DNA of 64,000 nt, taken from the NCBI RefSeq assembly GCF_004117855.1, contig NZ_QWBW01000008.1:62001-126000 (forward strand), in the 5' to 3' direction. The DNA is from Modicisalibacter coralii. Its GTDB lineage: Bacteria; Pseudomonadota; Gammaproteobacteria; Pseudomonadales; Halomonadaceae. Of the stretch, positions 1 to 8,345 are shown piece by piece. The position numbers and the translations under genes are program-made. Each line of letters begins with the position of its first letter. The first letter of the stretch is position 1. The notes under the pieces were generated by a model. It had not been told where the DNA came from, ran no database searches, and saw only the letters and a list, made by a program, of their open reading frames with translations.

Positions 1-350
1 ATCCCGGCGAGTTCGACCAGCGACAGGCCCAGCCGGTTGGGACGGTGGGTGCTGCGTGTGGCGAATACCCCGAGCTTGGCGTTGCCGCCGAGCCGCGGTG
101 GGCGAACCAGCGGCGTCCAGCGTTCGGGGCTGCGGTGGAAGACGAAGGTCAGCCACAGGTGGCTGACGCGCTCGAGCCCGCGTACCGTAAGTGGATCGTC
201 ATAGGGCGGCAGCAGGTGCAGCACGGCACATGCCTCGGTGGCGAGGCCGGGCTGACGGGGGATGCCGAACTTGTCGGGGTAGTCGCTGGCGATGCGCCCG
301 ATGGGCTGCAGCGCGTAGGGGGCGTCAAGAGTTGGGTCGGGCTCGGACAT
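1..350 (-). CDS. trmO: tRNA m6t6A37 methyltransferase TrmO, 3' end outside the window
   Basis: Only the N-terminal ~116 residues are inside the window; the reading frame runs off the left edge without a stop. The ATG is at 348-350. TrmO (YaeB/TsaA-like fold) uses S-adenosylmethionine to methylate N6-threonylcarbamoyladenosine at position 37 of tRNA. Visible family blocks are PIGRIASDYPDKFGIPRQPG near residue 16, LERVSHLWLTFVFH near residue 61 and RPPRLGGNAKLGVFATRS near residue 82, ending in RPNRLGLSLVEL. All match the E. coli YaeB N-terminal half in order and spacing. It is divergent from mtnD with about 160 bp between them. The family assignment is from recognised sequence; function is not tested here. 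Confidence 0.9.
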   Translation of the reverse strand, partial: MSEPDPTLDAPYALQPIGRIASDYPDKFGIPRQPGLATEACAVLHLLPPYDDPLTVRGLERVSHLWLTFVFHRSPERWTPLVRPPRLGGNAKLGVFATRSTHRPNRLGLSLVELAG

Positions 351-511
351 GGTCGCATTATGCACGCTGAGTGGGGGGAGCGGCGAGTCGCCCCTACCAC
401 TGACGTGTAACCTCTCTACACTGAGGCACAGGACAAGGACGCCTGTCCGTGCCGAAGGGCGGTGTGGGCTCTTATGGTCGACGACGAATCGGAACCAAGG
501 AGGGAGATGCT

Positions 512-1078
512 ATGAGTTTTCTGCGGGTCTATCACGAGGCGGATGGTGAGCAGCCGCTACTGGTCAGCCGCGATGGCGAGCGTATCGCCAGCGAACTGGC
601 CGCTCACGGGGTGCGTTTCGAGCGCTGGGCGCTGCGTGAACCGGTCACCGCGACGACCGATCCGGAGGCGGTGCTGGCCGATTATGTCGACGAAGTGGCG
701 CGACTCCAGCAGGAAGACGGCTTCACGGTCGCCGATGTGATCGCCGCCACTCCCGATGATCCCGACTCGCCGGCACTGCGTGCCCGCTACCTCGACGAGT
801 ATCGCCATGACGAGGACGAGGCGCGTTTCTTCGTGCAGGGTGGGGGCATCTTCTACCTGCATCTGGACGCCCGGGTCTACGTGGTCGGCTGCAGCGCCGG
901 CGATCTGGTCTCGGTGCCGGCAGGCACCCGCCACTGGTTCGACATGGGCCCCGCGCCCGACTTCCTGGCGATTCGCCTGTTCACCGCTGCCCAGGGGCGT
1001 GCAACCGACATGACCGGCAGTGGCATCGCCGAGCGCTTTCCCCGGTTCGAGGCATTCGGCGAGGATCATGCCGCATGA
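512..1078 (+). CDS. mtnD: Acireductone dioxygenase (methionine salvage)
   Basis: A 188-residue cupin of the ARD family. It oxidises the acireductone of the methionine salvage pathway to the 2-keto acid precursor of methionine plus formate (Fe form). The ATG at 512 is preceded by AGGAGGGAG at 498-506, so the longer in-frame extension to 449 is rejected. Family blocks are present: DEDEARFFVQG (101-111) and SVPAGTRHWFDMG (134-146). Three of the four usual metal ligands are visible (H99, E103, H141), but the first histidine of the HxHxxxE motif is Tyr97 (codon TAT). No mtnB or mtnC lies next to it; the neighbours are trmO (divergent) and a GNAT gene. It is otherwise full length. The Tyr97 change could affect metal binding or activity. 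Confidence 0.88.
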   Translation: MSFLRVYHEADGEQPLLVSRDGERIASELAAHGVRFERWALREPVTATTDPEAVLADYVDEVARLQQEDGFTVADVIAATPDDPDSPALRARYLDEYRHDEDEARFFVQGGGIFYLHLDARVYVVGCSAGDLVSVPAGTRHWFDMGPAPDFLAIRLFTAAQGRATDMTGSGIAERFPRFEAFGEDHAA

Positions 1079-1198
1079 GGGCCGGTGTACCGGCATGGGC
1101 CCGCCCGGCCGGCACGCGGGCTGGGCTGCTGTCGGTCGCCATGTCATGATGCGATGCCGAATACGAATGAACGATGTCGATGAACAAGGAAAGCGGGG

Positions 1199-1681
1199 AT
1201 GCGTGAACGGATTCGCTATCGCGAGGCGCTGCCGCGGGATGCAGCGGATCAGGCCGAAGTCTTTCATCATGCGGTGATGCAGGGCGCGGCGGGGCGCTAT
1301 ACCTTGGCCCAGCGCGAGGCCTGGGCCAGCGCGCTGCCACGCGAGGCCTCCGCCTGGGTCGCCCGTCAGACACTCTACGAGACGTTGATTGCCGAATGTG
1401 ACGGACGTTGCGTGGGCTTCACCGAGCTTGATGTCATCGAGGCGCGCATCGAGACGCTCTATGTCTGGCCGTCGCTGGCGCGTCGTGGTATCGGTGGGCG
1501 TCTGCTCGAGCTTGCCGAGGCGCAATTGCGCGAGCGGGGTGCCTCGCGAATACGCATCGAGGCCAGTCTGGTGCTCGCCGACGGCCTGGAGCGGCGCGGT
1601 TGGCAGCGGCTCGGCGAGGAGTGGGTGGAGCGCCAGGGCGAGCCGCTGGCGCGAATACGCCTGGAGAAGCCGCTGATGTGA
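1199..1681 (+). CDS. GNAT family N-acetyltransferase
   Basis: A 160-residue single-domain GNAT protein predicted to move an acetyl group from acetyl-CoA to an amine; the substrate is unknown. The acetyl-CoA pyrophosphate-binding loop is R-R-G-I-G-G at residues 95-100, preceded by the beta-4 strand IETLYVWP and followed by the helix LLELAEAQLRERG. The C-terminal part (FLERRGW-like segment near residue 130) is typical of the family. The ATG at 1199 follows GGAAAGCGGGG. It lies 120 bp after mtnD in the same direction and tail-to-tail with nadC. Nothing in the sequence identifies the acceptor. Confidence 0.8.
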   Translation: MRERIRYREALPRDAADQAEVFHHAVMQGAAGRYTLAQREAWASALPREASAWVARQTLYETLIAECDGRCVGFTELDVIEARIETLYVWPSLARRGIGGRLLELAEAQLRERGASRIRIEASLVLADGLERRGWQRLGEEWVERQGEPLARIRLEKPLM

Positions 1682-1710
1682 CGGTGAGGAGGCGGTCCCT
1701 TCGGCCGCCC

Positions 1711-2565
1711 TCAGCGGGTCTCGACCTGATCGACGCGCATCGACAGGTCGATCGCCTTGACGTCCTTGGTCAGCGCGCCGATCGAGATGCAGTCGACGCC
1801 GGTGGCGGCGATCGCCTCGAGAGTGGTGTCGCTGACGTTGCCGGAGGCTTCCAGGGTCGCCTTGCCGGCGTTACGCGCCACGGCCTCGCGCAAGTCCTCG
1901 AGCGAGAAGTTGTCGAGCATCACCACGTCGGCCTCGGCCGCGAGAGCCTGCTCCAGCTCGTCGAGGTTCTCCACCTCGACCTCCACCGGCAGGTCGCGGG
2001 CGATATTGCGCGCCTCGCGCACCGCCGCGGCGATTCCGCCGCAGGCGGCAATGTGGTTCTCCTTGATCAGGAAGGCATCGTAGAGGCCGATGCGGTGGTT
2101 GTGACAGCCACCGCAGGTCACTGCGTACTTCTGCGCCAGGCGCAGGCCGGGCAGGGTCTTGCGGGTGTCGAGCAGGCGCACGCCGGTATCGGCGACGCGG
2201 TCGGCGTAGTAACGGGCGCGCGTCGCGGTGCCCGAGAGCGTCTGCAGCAGGTTGAGTGCGGCACGCTCGCCGCTCATCAGGCTGCGTGCCGGACCCTCGA
2301 GCTCAACGATCACCTGGCCGGCCTCGAGCCGATCGCCGTCGGCCGCCTTCCAGTCGATCAGCACGCGATGGTCGAGTCGGCGGAACAGTTCGTCGACCCA
2401 CGCCACGCCGCAAAGCACGGCGTTCTCGCGGGTGATCACCCGCGCCTTTGCCCATTGGCGCTCGGGGATCAACTGTGCGGTGATATCGCCGGGGCCGACA
2501 TCCTCGGCGAGCAGGCGCGCGGTGCTGGTTCGGATCTCCTCGGCGAGGGCCTCGTAATAACGCAT
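1711..2565 (-). CDS. nadC: Quinolinate phosphoribosyltransferase (nicotinate-nucleotide pyrophosphorylase), housekeeping copy
   Basis: A 284-residue NadC that converts quinolinate plus PRPP to nicotinate mononucleotide, CO2 and pyrophosphate in de novo NAD synthesis. The start is set at the ATG ending at 2565 ([10 protein letters not shown]), giving normal family length; the longer frame to 2643 would overlap ampD. Active-site blocks are [30 protein letters not shown] (131-142), NHR (156-158) and FLIKENH. The C-terminal [17 protein letters not shown] block is also canonical. The nadC/ampD divergent arrangement is common in gammaproteobacteria and marks this as the core copy. A second, divergent nadC lies at 13037-13885. 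Confidence 0.95.
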   Translation of the reverse strand: MRYYEALAEEIRTSTARLLAEDVGPGDITAQLIPERQWAKARVITRENAVLCGVAWVDELFRRLDHRVLIDWKAADGDRLEAGQVIVELEGPARSLMSGERAALNLLQTLSGTATRARYYADRVADTGVRLLDTRKTLPGLRLAQKYAVTCGGCHNHRIGLYDAFLIKENHIAACGGIAAAVREARNIARDLPVEVEVENLDELEQALAAEADVVMLDNFSLEDLREAVARNAGKATLEASGNVSDTTLEAIAATGVDCISIGALTKDVKAIDLSMRVDQVETR

Positions 2566-2642
2566 GGCTTGACTGGCTCTCCGGTATGCGACAATGCCGA
2601 CATTATAGGGAATGGCGCGCCGATTCGGCAGGGGAGAACGCA

Positions 2643-3215
2643 ATGCAGGTCGACAATGGCTGGCTGGATGCAGTGCGCCGGGTGCCTTCGCCCAACGTCA
2701 ATGCCCGACCCGAGGGCGAGGTCTCGGCGCTGGTGCTGCATTCGATCAGTCTGCCGCCGGGCGAATTCGGCGGCGACGCCATCGAGGCGCTGTTCACCAA
2801 TCGGCTCGATACGCAGGCGCATCCGTTCTACCGCCAGCTCGAGGGGCTGCGCGTTTCCGCGCACCTGCTGATCCGGCGCGATGGCGAGGCGGTCCAGTTC
2901 GCGTCCTTCGACGAGCGTGCCTGGCACGCCGGGCGTTCGCGCTGGTTCGACGGCGAGCGCGAACGCCGCGAACTCAACGACTTCAGCGTCGGCATCGAGC
3001 TCGAGGGCGACGAGATCCATCCCTATCGCGAGGCCCAGTACCGCTGCCTGGCGCGCGTCGTGCGCACACTCATGGCGCGCTATCCGCGCCTTGCCGAGAC
3101 GCGCATCACCAGTCATGCGCGAATTGCCCCGCTGCGCAAGAACGATCCCGGCCCGGCATTCGACTGGGCCTACTTTCGTCAATGTCTCGCCGCGCAAGTG
3201 CCGTTTTGTAGCTAG
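2643..3215 (+). CDS. ampD: 1,6-anhydro-N-acetylmuramyl-L-alanine amidase AmpD
   Basis: A 190-residue cytoplasmic zinc amidase of the Amidase_2 (PGRP-like) family. It strips the peptide from anhydro-muropeptides during cell-wall recycling and thereby keeps AmpR-type beta-lactamase induction low. Zinc ligands are visible as H33 (LVLHSIS), H158 (ITSHARIAP) and D168 ([10 protein letters not shown]), with E119 and K166 as catalytic residues. The ATG at 2643 has GGGGAG at 2631-2636 and no signal peptide, as expected for AmpD. It diverges from nadC across a 77-bp gap that must hold both promoters. No ampE follows; aceE is downstream. Confidence 0.93.
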   Translation: MQVDNGWLDAVRRVPSPNVNARPEGEVSALVLHSISLPPGEFGGDAIEALFTNRLDTQAHPFYRQLEGLRVSAHLLIRRDGEAVQFASFDERAWHAGRSRWFDGERERRELNDFSVGIELEGDEIHPYREAQYRCLARVVRTLMARYPRLAETRITSHARIAPLRKNDPGPAFDWAYFRQCLAAQVPFCS

Positions 3216-3278
3216 GCTACAACCAGCAGGCCCCTGGGAGGCGCTCGCAAGCGCCTAATATTGCAGTGCAATGTGAGA

Positions 3279-3304
3279 TGTGGAATGGATTTCCATGTTC
3301 CACA
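3279..3304. promoter_or_regulatory. Long imperfect palindrome upstream of aceE
   Basis: TGTGGAA at 3279-3285 pairs with TTCCACA at 3298-3304, and an inner ATGGA-TT-TCCAT palindrome (3285-3296) sits between them. The element lies about 200 bp before the aceE start, in the 290-bp gap after ampD. It could be an operator for an aceEF regulator or an RNA hairpin; no regulator can be named. It does not match the E. coli PdhR consensus. Confidence 0.4.
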
Positions 3305-3348
3305 TAATTGGCAGGGGACGGGGATTGCGGTATCTTCGTGGCCGGAAT

Positions 3349-3386
3349 TTGTAACCTTCGCATCATGGTCTGTAAAACGGTTACAA
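3349..3386. promoter_or_regulatory. Separated 8-bp inverted repeat in the aceEF promoter region
   Basis: TTGTAACC (3349-3356) and GGTTACAA (3379-3386) are exact inverted copies separated by 22 bp, about 120 bp upstream of the aceE ATG. The spacing would place both half-sites roughly three helical turns apart. It may be a paired operator for the aceEF operon; the cognate protein is unknown. Confidence 0.35.
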
Positions 3387-3505
3387 CCGCGAATTTTACG
3401 GAAAGACGACCCACAAGAAGGTCGGCCCGCACTGAAGAGCGCCACATGCCCCGCCGCCGATGTGGGGGGCAGACTGACACCCTATCTTCATTCGGAGAGA
3501 CGTCT

Positions 3506-6083
3506 ATGAGTCTGGAGGCAAGAGAAGATATCGATCCGACCGAAACCACGGAATGGATTGAATCCCTGGAATCGGTCCTGGATCGAGAGGGCGAGGAGCG
3601 CGCCCAGTACCTGATGAGCCGGCTGGCCGACCGGTTTCGTCGCGACGGCCGACAGGTGCCCTTCTCGGTCAACACCCCCCATCGCAACACGATCCCGGTG
3701 CACCGCGAGGCGCGCATGCCCGGCGATCTGTTCATGGAGCGCAAGATCCGCTCGCTAATCCGCTGGAACATGGCCGCCCAGGTCATTCGTGCCAACAAGA
3801 AGCACAAGGGACTGGGCGGCCACCTGGCCAGCTACATGTCGAGCGCGACCCTCTACGAGGTTGGCTTCAACCACTTCTTCCGCGCCCCCAGCGGTGACTT
3901 CAAGGGCGATCTGCTCTATATCCAGGGCCACGTCTCTCCGGGCATCTACGCGCGCTCCTTCCTCGAGGGGCGGCTGACCGAAGAGCAGATGGACAACTTT
4001 CGCCAGGAAGTCGACGGCAACGGCCTGTCCTCCTACCCGCACCCCTGGCTGATGCCGGACTACTGGCAGTTCCCCACCGTATCGATGGGCCTGGGTCCGA
4101 TCACCGCGATCGCTGGGCGCGCTACACCTGGCCAGTCGCGAGAAGCTCGACAACCTGATCTTCGTGGTCAACTGCAACCTGCAGCGCCTCGACGGTCCGG
4201 TGCGCGGCAACTCGCGGATCATGGACGAGCTGGAGGGCGTGTTCCGCGGCGCCGGCTGGAACGTCCTCAAGGTCGTCTGGGGCCGCTTCTGGGATCCGCT
4301 GTTCGAGCAGGACTCCAAGGGCGTGCTGCAGAAGCTGATGGACGAGACCGTCGACGGCGAGTACCAGAACTGCAAGGCCAACGGTGGCGGCTACACGCGT
4401 GAGCACTTCTTCGGCAAGTACCCCGAAACCGCCAAGATGGTCGAGAACATGTCCGACGAGGACATCTGGAAGCTCAACCGCGGCGGCCATGACCCCTACA
4501 AGGTCTATGCGGCCTATCAGGAGGCGGTCAGCAACGCCAACGGCAAGCCCACGGTGATCCTGGCGCACACCGTCAAGGGCTACGGCATGGGCGGCGGCAG
4601 CGGCGAAGCCGACATGGAAGCCCACCAGATCAAGTCGATGGATACCGAGGCGCTCAAGAAATTCCGCGACCGCTTCGCCATTCCGGTCACCGACGAACAA
4701 CTCGACAGCGGCGACATGCCCTACTTCAAACCGGCCGACGACAGCCCGGAGATGAAGTACCTGCACATGCGTCGCGAGCAGCTTGGCGGCTACCTGCCGG
4801 CGCGCAAGCACGACTTCGAGGGCATCGAGATCCCCGGGCTCGACGATAAGATGTTCGCCAGCCAGATCTCCGGCTCCGGCGACCGCGAAGTCTCTACCAC
4901 CATGGCGTTCGTGCGCGTGCTCAACGGCCTGGTCAAGAACAAGGCCTTCGGCAAGCAGGTGGTGCCGATCGTGCCCGACGAGGCGCGGACCTTCGGTATG
5001 GAGGGCATGTTCCGCCAGCTCGGCATCTACACCTCCGAGGGCCAGAAGTACGAGCCCATGGATTCCGGCCAGATCATGTACTACCGCGAGGACAAGGCCG
5101 GGCAGATCCTCGAGGAGGGCATCACCGAGGCGGGCGCCATGTCGGCGTGGATCGCCGCGGCGACCTCCTACTCCAACCACCACATGCCGCTGCTGCCGTT
5201 CTACATCTACTACTCGATGTTCGGCTTCCAGCGCATCGGTGACCTGGCGTGGCTGGCCGGCGACATGCAGGCGCGCGGCTTCCTGGTCGGCGGCACCGCC
5301 GGTCGCACGCCGCTCAACGGCGAAGGCCTGCAGCACCAGGACGGTCACAGCCACATCCAGGCCTCGACCATCCCCAACTGCCGCAGCTATGACCCGACCT
5401 ACTCCTACGAGCTGGCGGTGATCATCCAGGACGGTCTGAAGCGGATGTATCAGGACAAGGAGAACTGCTTCTACTACCTGACCGTGATGAACGAGAACTA
5501 CGCGCATCCGGAGATGCCCGAAGGTGTCGAGGGCGACATCATCAAGGGCATGTATCTGCTGCGCGAAGTGTCGGGCAAGAAGGGCAAGGGCCACGTCCAG
5601 CTGCTGGGCTCCGGCACCATTCTGCGCGAGGTCGAGGCGGCCGCCGAGATCCTCAAGGAGGACTACGGCGTCGGCTCCGACATCTGGAGCGTGCCGAGCT
5701 TCAACGAGCTGCGTCGCGAGGCACTCGAGCTGGATCGCCAGGCGTTCCTCAAGCCCGAGCAGGAGCCGGCCAAGCCGCACATCACGGCCTGTCTGGAAGG
5801 GCGCAAGGGCCCGGCCATCGCCTCCACCGATTACATGAAGCTGTTCGCCGATCAGGTGCGCGCCTGGGTGCCCACCGACTACCACGTGCTCGGCACCGAC
5901 GGGTTCGGTCGTTCGGACACCCGCGAGAAGCTGCGTCATTTCTTCGAGGTCGACCGTCACTTCGTGACCGTGATCGCCCTCAAGGCGCTGGCCGATCGCG
6001 GCGAGATCGACCGCAAGGTCGTCGCCGATGCCATCAAGAAGTACGGCATCGATCCGAACAAGCCCAATCCGCTGGTCTCTTGA
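3506..6083 (+). pseudogene. aceE: Pyruvate dehydrogenase E1 (homodimeric AceE), disrupted by an out-of-frame internal deletion
   Basis: AceE is the thiamine-diphosphate E1 subunit that decarboxylates pyruvate and acetylates the lipoyl groups of AceF. The ATG at 3506 has GGAGAG at 3494-3499. Residues 1-202 (to GLGPITAI, ending at 4111) match the family. Homology then resumes in the +1-shifted frame at 4110 as SLGALHLASREKLDNLIFV and continues unbroken to the stop at 6083. By comparison with E. coli AceE about 35 residues are missing between the two parts, roughly 107 bp. The loss includes the ThDP-binding GDGEMDEPE segment, so no active E1 can be made even if the frame were restored. The upstream frame ends at 4402, and the downstream part has no start signal. 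aceF follows intact. The cause may be a real mutation or an assembly error. Confidence 0.85.
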
Positions 6084-6174
6084 GAGCGGTGATCTGCTGA
6101 CCCGACGCCAGACGGGCTACGCTGAGACACACGTGGCCCGCCTGCGCCGAGCATGAATTGGAAGGAGCGCGACC

Positions 6175-8208
6175 TTGAGTAGCGAAATCATCAAAGTTCC
6201 CGATATCGGCGGTAGCGAAGACGTCGAGATCATCGAGGTGGCGGTGTCCGAGGGTGATGTCATCGAACCCGAGGACACCATGATCACTCTGGAGTCCGAC
6301 AAGGCCAGCATGGACGTCCCGGCGCCCAAGGGCGGCAAGGTCGTCAAGATTCTGGTCAAGGAGGGCGATACCGTCTCCGAGGGCGACGACATCCTCGAGC
6401 TGGAAGCCGAGGGCGGCGGCGACGCCGATCAGGACGAGGCGCCCGCCGAGGAAGCCCCCAAGGCCGAGGACAAACCGGCCGAGAAGGCCGACAAGAAGGA
6501 CAGCGGTCAGGCGGCGAAGAAGTCCTCGGGCGGCGGCAAGCGCACGGTGGAGGTCAAGGTCCCCGACATCGGCGGCAGCGAGGACGTCGAGATCATCGAG
6601 GTGGCCGTCGCCGAGGGCGACGAGGTCAATGCCGAGGACGCACTGATCACCCTGGAGTCCGACAAGGCCTCGATGGACGTGCCCAGCCCCTACACCGGCA
6701 AGCTGGTCTCGCTGGCGATCAAGGAGGGCGACACGGTCTCCGAGGGTGACCTGATCGGCACCATGGAGATCGAAGGCGAGGGCGGCGACGAGGCCGAGCC
6801 CGAACAGGCTGCCGGCGGCGAAGCCGTCAGCGAGATCGCCGAACCCGACGAGCCCGAGAGCGGCGAGGTCGAGGAGAGCGAGGGCCCAGAGGAAGCAGGA
6901 AAGGGTCAGCGCAAGGAGATTCGCGTTCCCGACATCGGCGGCAGCGAGAACGTCGAGATCATCGAGGTCGCGGTATCGGCCGGCGACGAGATCGACGAGG
7001 AAGACCCGCTGATCACCCTGGAGTCCGACAAGGCCTCGATGGACGTGCCCAGTCCCTTCAAGGGCACGTTGGTCGAGGTCAGCGTCAAGGTGGGTGACAC
7101 CGTCTCCGAGGGCGACCTGATCGGCTATGTGGAAGTGGCCGGCGCCAAGCCCAAGCCGAAGAAGGCCGAAGCGCCCAAGGGCGACAGCAAGCCGGCGGCT
7201 CAGGCCGAGAAGCCTTCGGCATCGCCGGCCGGTTCGCCGAGCCCCGAGGCGCAGATGGCCAGCGAGACGCCGCGCGACGGCAAGCTGGTCCACGCCGGCC
7301 CGGCGGTGCGCATGCTGGCCCGCGAGCTGGGCGTCGACCTGGCGCAGGTCAAGCCCAGCGGGCCCAAGGAGCGCGTGCTCAAGGAAGACGTGCACGCCTA
7401 CGTCAAGCAGGTGATGAGCCAGAAGCCGGCAGGTGGCGCGCCCGCGAGTGCCGCCCCGGCCGCCGGTGGCTCGGGCATCCCGCCGATTCCCGATCAGGAT
7501 TTCAGCCAGTTCGGCGAGGTCGAAGAGAAGCCGATGGGCCGCCTGATGAAGATGGGCGCCACCAACCTGCATCGCAGCTGGGTCAACCTGCCGCACGTCA
7601 CCCAGTTCGACGAGGCCGACATCACCGAGCTGGAGGCTTTCCGCAAGTCGATGAAGGCCGAGGCCGAGGCCCAGGGCGCCAAGCTCACGCCGCTGCCGTT
7701 CCTGATCAAGGCCTGTGCGCTGGCGCTGCGTCAGTACCCGCAGTTCAACGTCAGCCTGAAGAGCGACGGCGAGACGGTGGTGCACAAGAAGTACGTGCAC
7801 ATCGGCATCGCCGTGGACACCCCGGACGGCCTGATGGTGCCGGTGATCCGCAACGCCGATCAGAAGTCGCTGATCGAGCTGGCCAAGGAGTCCGTGGAGC
7901 TGGCCAAGAAGGCGCAGTCGAAGAAGCTCAAGCGCGAGGAGATGACCGGTGGCTGCTTCACCATCTCCAGCCTGGGCTCGATCGGCGGCACGGCGTTCAC
8001 GCCGATCGTCAACGCGCCGGAAGTGGCGATCCTCGGGGTCTCCAAGTCGCAGATGAAGCCAGTGTGGGATGGCCAGACCTTCCAGCCGCGGCTGATGATG
8101 CCGTTGTCGCTGTCCTACGACCACCGTGCGGTCAACGGCGCGGATGCGGCACGCTTTACCGCGTATCTGGGTCAGGTGCTCACCGACATTCGTCGCATGC
8201 TGCTGTAA
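6175..8208 (+). CDS. aceF: Dihydrolipoyllysine acetyltransferase, PDH E2 with three lipoyl domains
   Basis: A 677-residue E2 core of the pyruvate dehydrogenase complex; it carries acetyl groups from E1 to CoA. Three tandem biotinyl-lipoyl domains (about 3-77, 124-198, 246-320) each contain ESDKASMDVP, with lipoylated lysines at K43, K164 and K286. They are joined by Ala/Glu/Lys/Pro-rich linkers. A peripheral subunit-binding domain (about 371-414) and the catalytic acyltransferase domain (about 450-677) follow, the latter ending in SYDHRAVNGAD with the active-site His. The start is a TTG at 6175 with GGAG at 6164-6167; no ATG or GTG in this frame suits. It sits 91 bp after aceE, as in a normal aceEF operon, but lpd is not in the window. 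A terminator follows. Confidence 0.95.
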   Translation: MSSEIIKVPDIGGSEDVEIIEVAVSEGDVIEPEDTMITLESDKASMDVPAPKGGKVVKILVKEGDTVSEGDDILELEAEGGGDADQDEAPAEEAPKAEDKPAEKADKKDSGQAAKKSSGGGKRTVEVKVPDIGGSEDVEIIEVAVAEGDEVNAEDALITLESDKASMDVPSPYTGKLVSLAIKEGDTVSEGDLIGTMEIEGEGGDEAEPEQAAGGEAVSEIAEPDEPESGEVEESEGPEEAGKGQRKEIRVPDIGGSENVEIIEVAVSAGDEIDEEDPLITLESDKASMDVPSPFKGTLVEVSVKVGDTVSEGDLIGYVEVAGAKPKPKKAEAPKGDSKPAAQAEKPSASPAGSPSPEAQMASETPRDGKLVHAGPAVRMLARELGVDLAQVKPSGPKERVLKEDVHAYVKQVMSQKPAGGAPASAAPAAGGSGIPPIPDQDFSQFGEVEEKPMGRLMKMGATNLHRSWVNLPHVTQFDEADITELEAFRKSMKAEAEAQGAKLTPLPFLIKACALALRQYPQFNVSLKSDGETVVHKKYVHIGIAVDTPDGLMVPVIRNADQKSLIELAKESVELAKKAQSKKLKREEMTGGCFTISSLGSIGGTAFTPIVNAPEVAILGVSKSQMKPVWDGQTFQPRLMMPLSLSYDHRAVNGADAARFTAYLGQVLTDIRRMLL

Positions 8209-8235
8209 TCGGCCGGTCTTTCCGGCCACACCCGC

Positions 8236-8266
8236 GGCGGCCCGAGCGATCGGGCCGCCGTTTTTT
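8236..8266 (+). terminator. Intrinsic terminator after aceF
   Basis: GGCGGCCCG (8236-8244) and CGGGCCGCC (8251-8259) form a perfect 9-bp GC-rich stem with a 6-base loop. GTTTTTT (8260-8266) follows. It ends the aceE-aceF transcript before glnE. Confidence 0.9.
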
Positions 8267-8345
8267 ATGCGCGTGCGGCGGTTCAGTGTCCCGGGCGCGT
8301 TGGTTATGCTGGGGGCACGACCATTCACAGCACGGAATCCTCGCC

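Noticed and set aside
4094-4170. Programmed ribosomal frameshift or intein explaining the aceE frame break
   Set aside because: No slippery sequence or inserted domain is seen; instead about 35 conserved residues are missing, which fits a deletion.
6175-7140. Repeated DNA suggesting a tandem repeat or CRISPR-like array
   Set aside because: The repeats are the three lipoyl domains of AceF, in frame and about 360 bp apart; there are no spacers of array type.
6034-8328. Long open frame antisense to aceF (764 codons) and a similar one antisense to aceE at 4122-5960
   Set aside because: High-GC codon bias opens antisense frames; the translations are low-complexity Leu/Gly/His-rich, have no start signals and oppose well-recognised genes.
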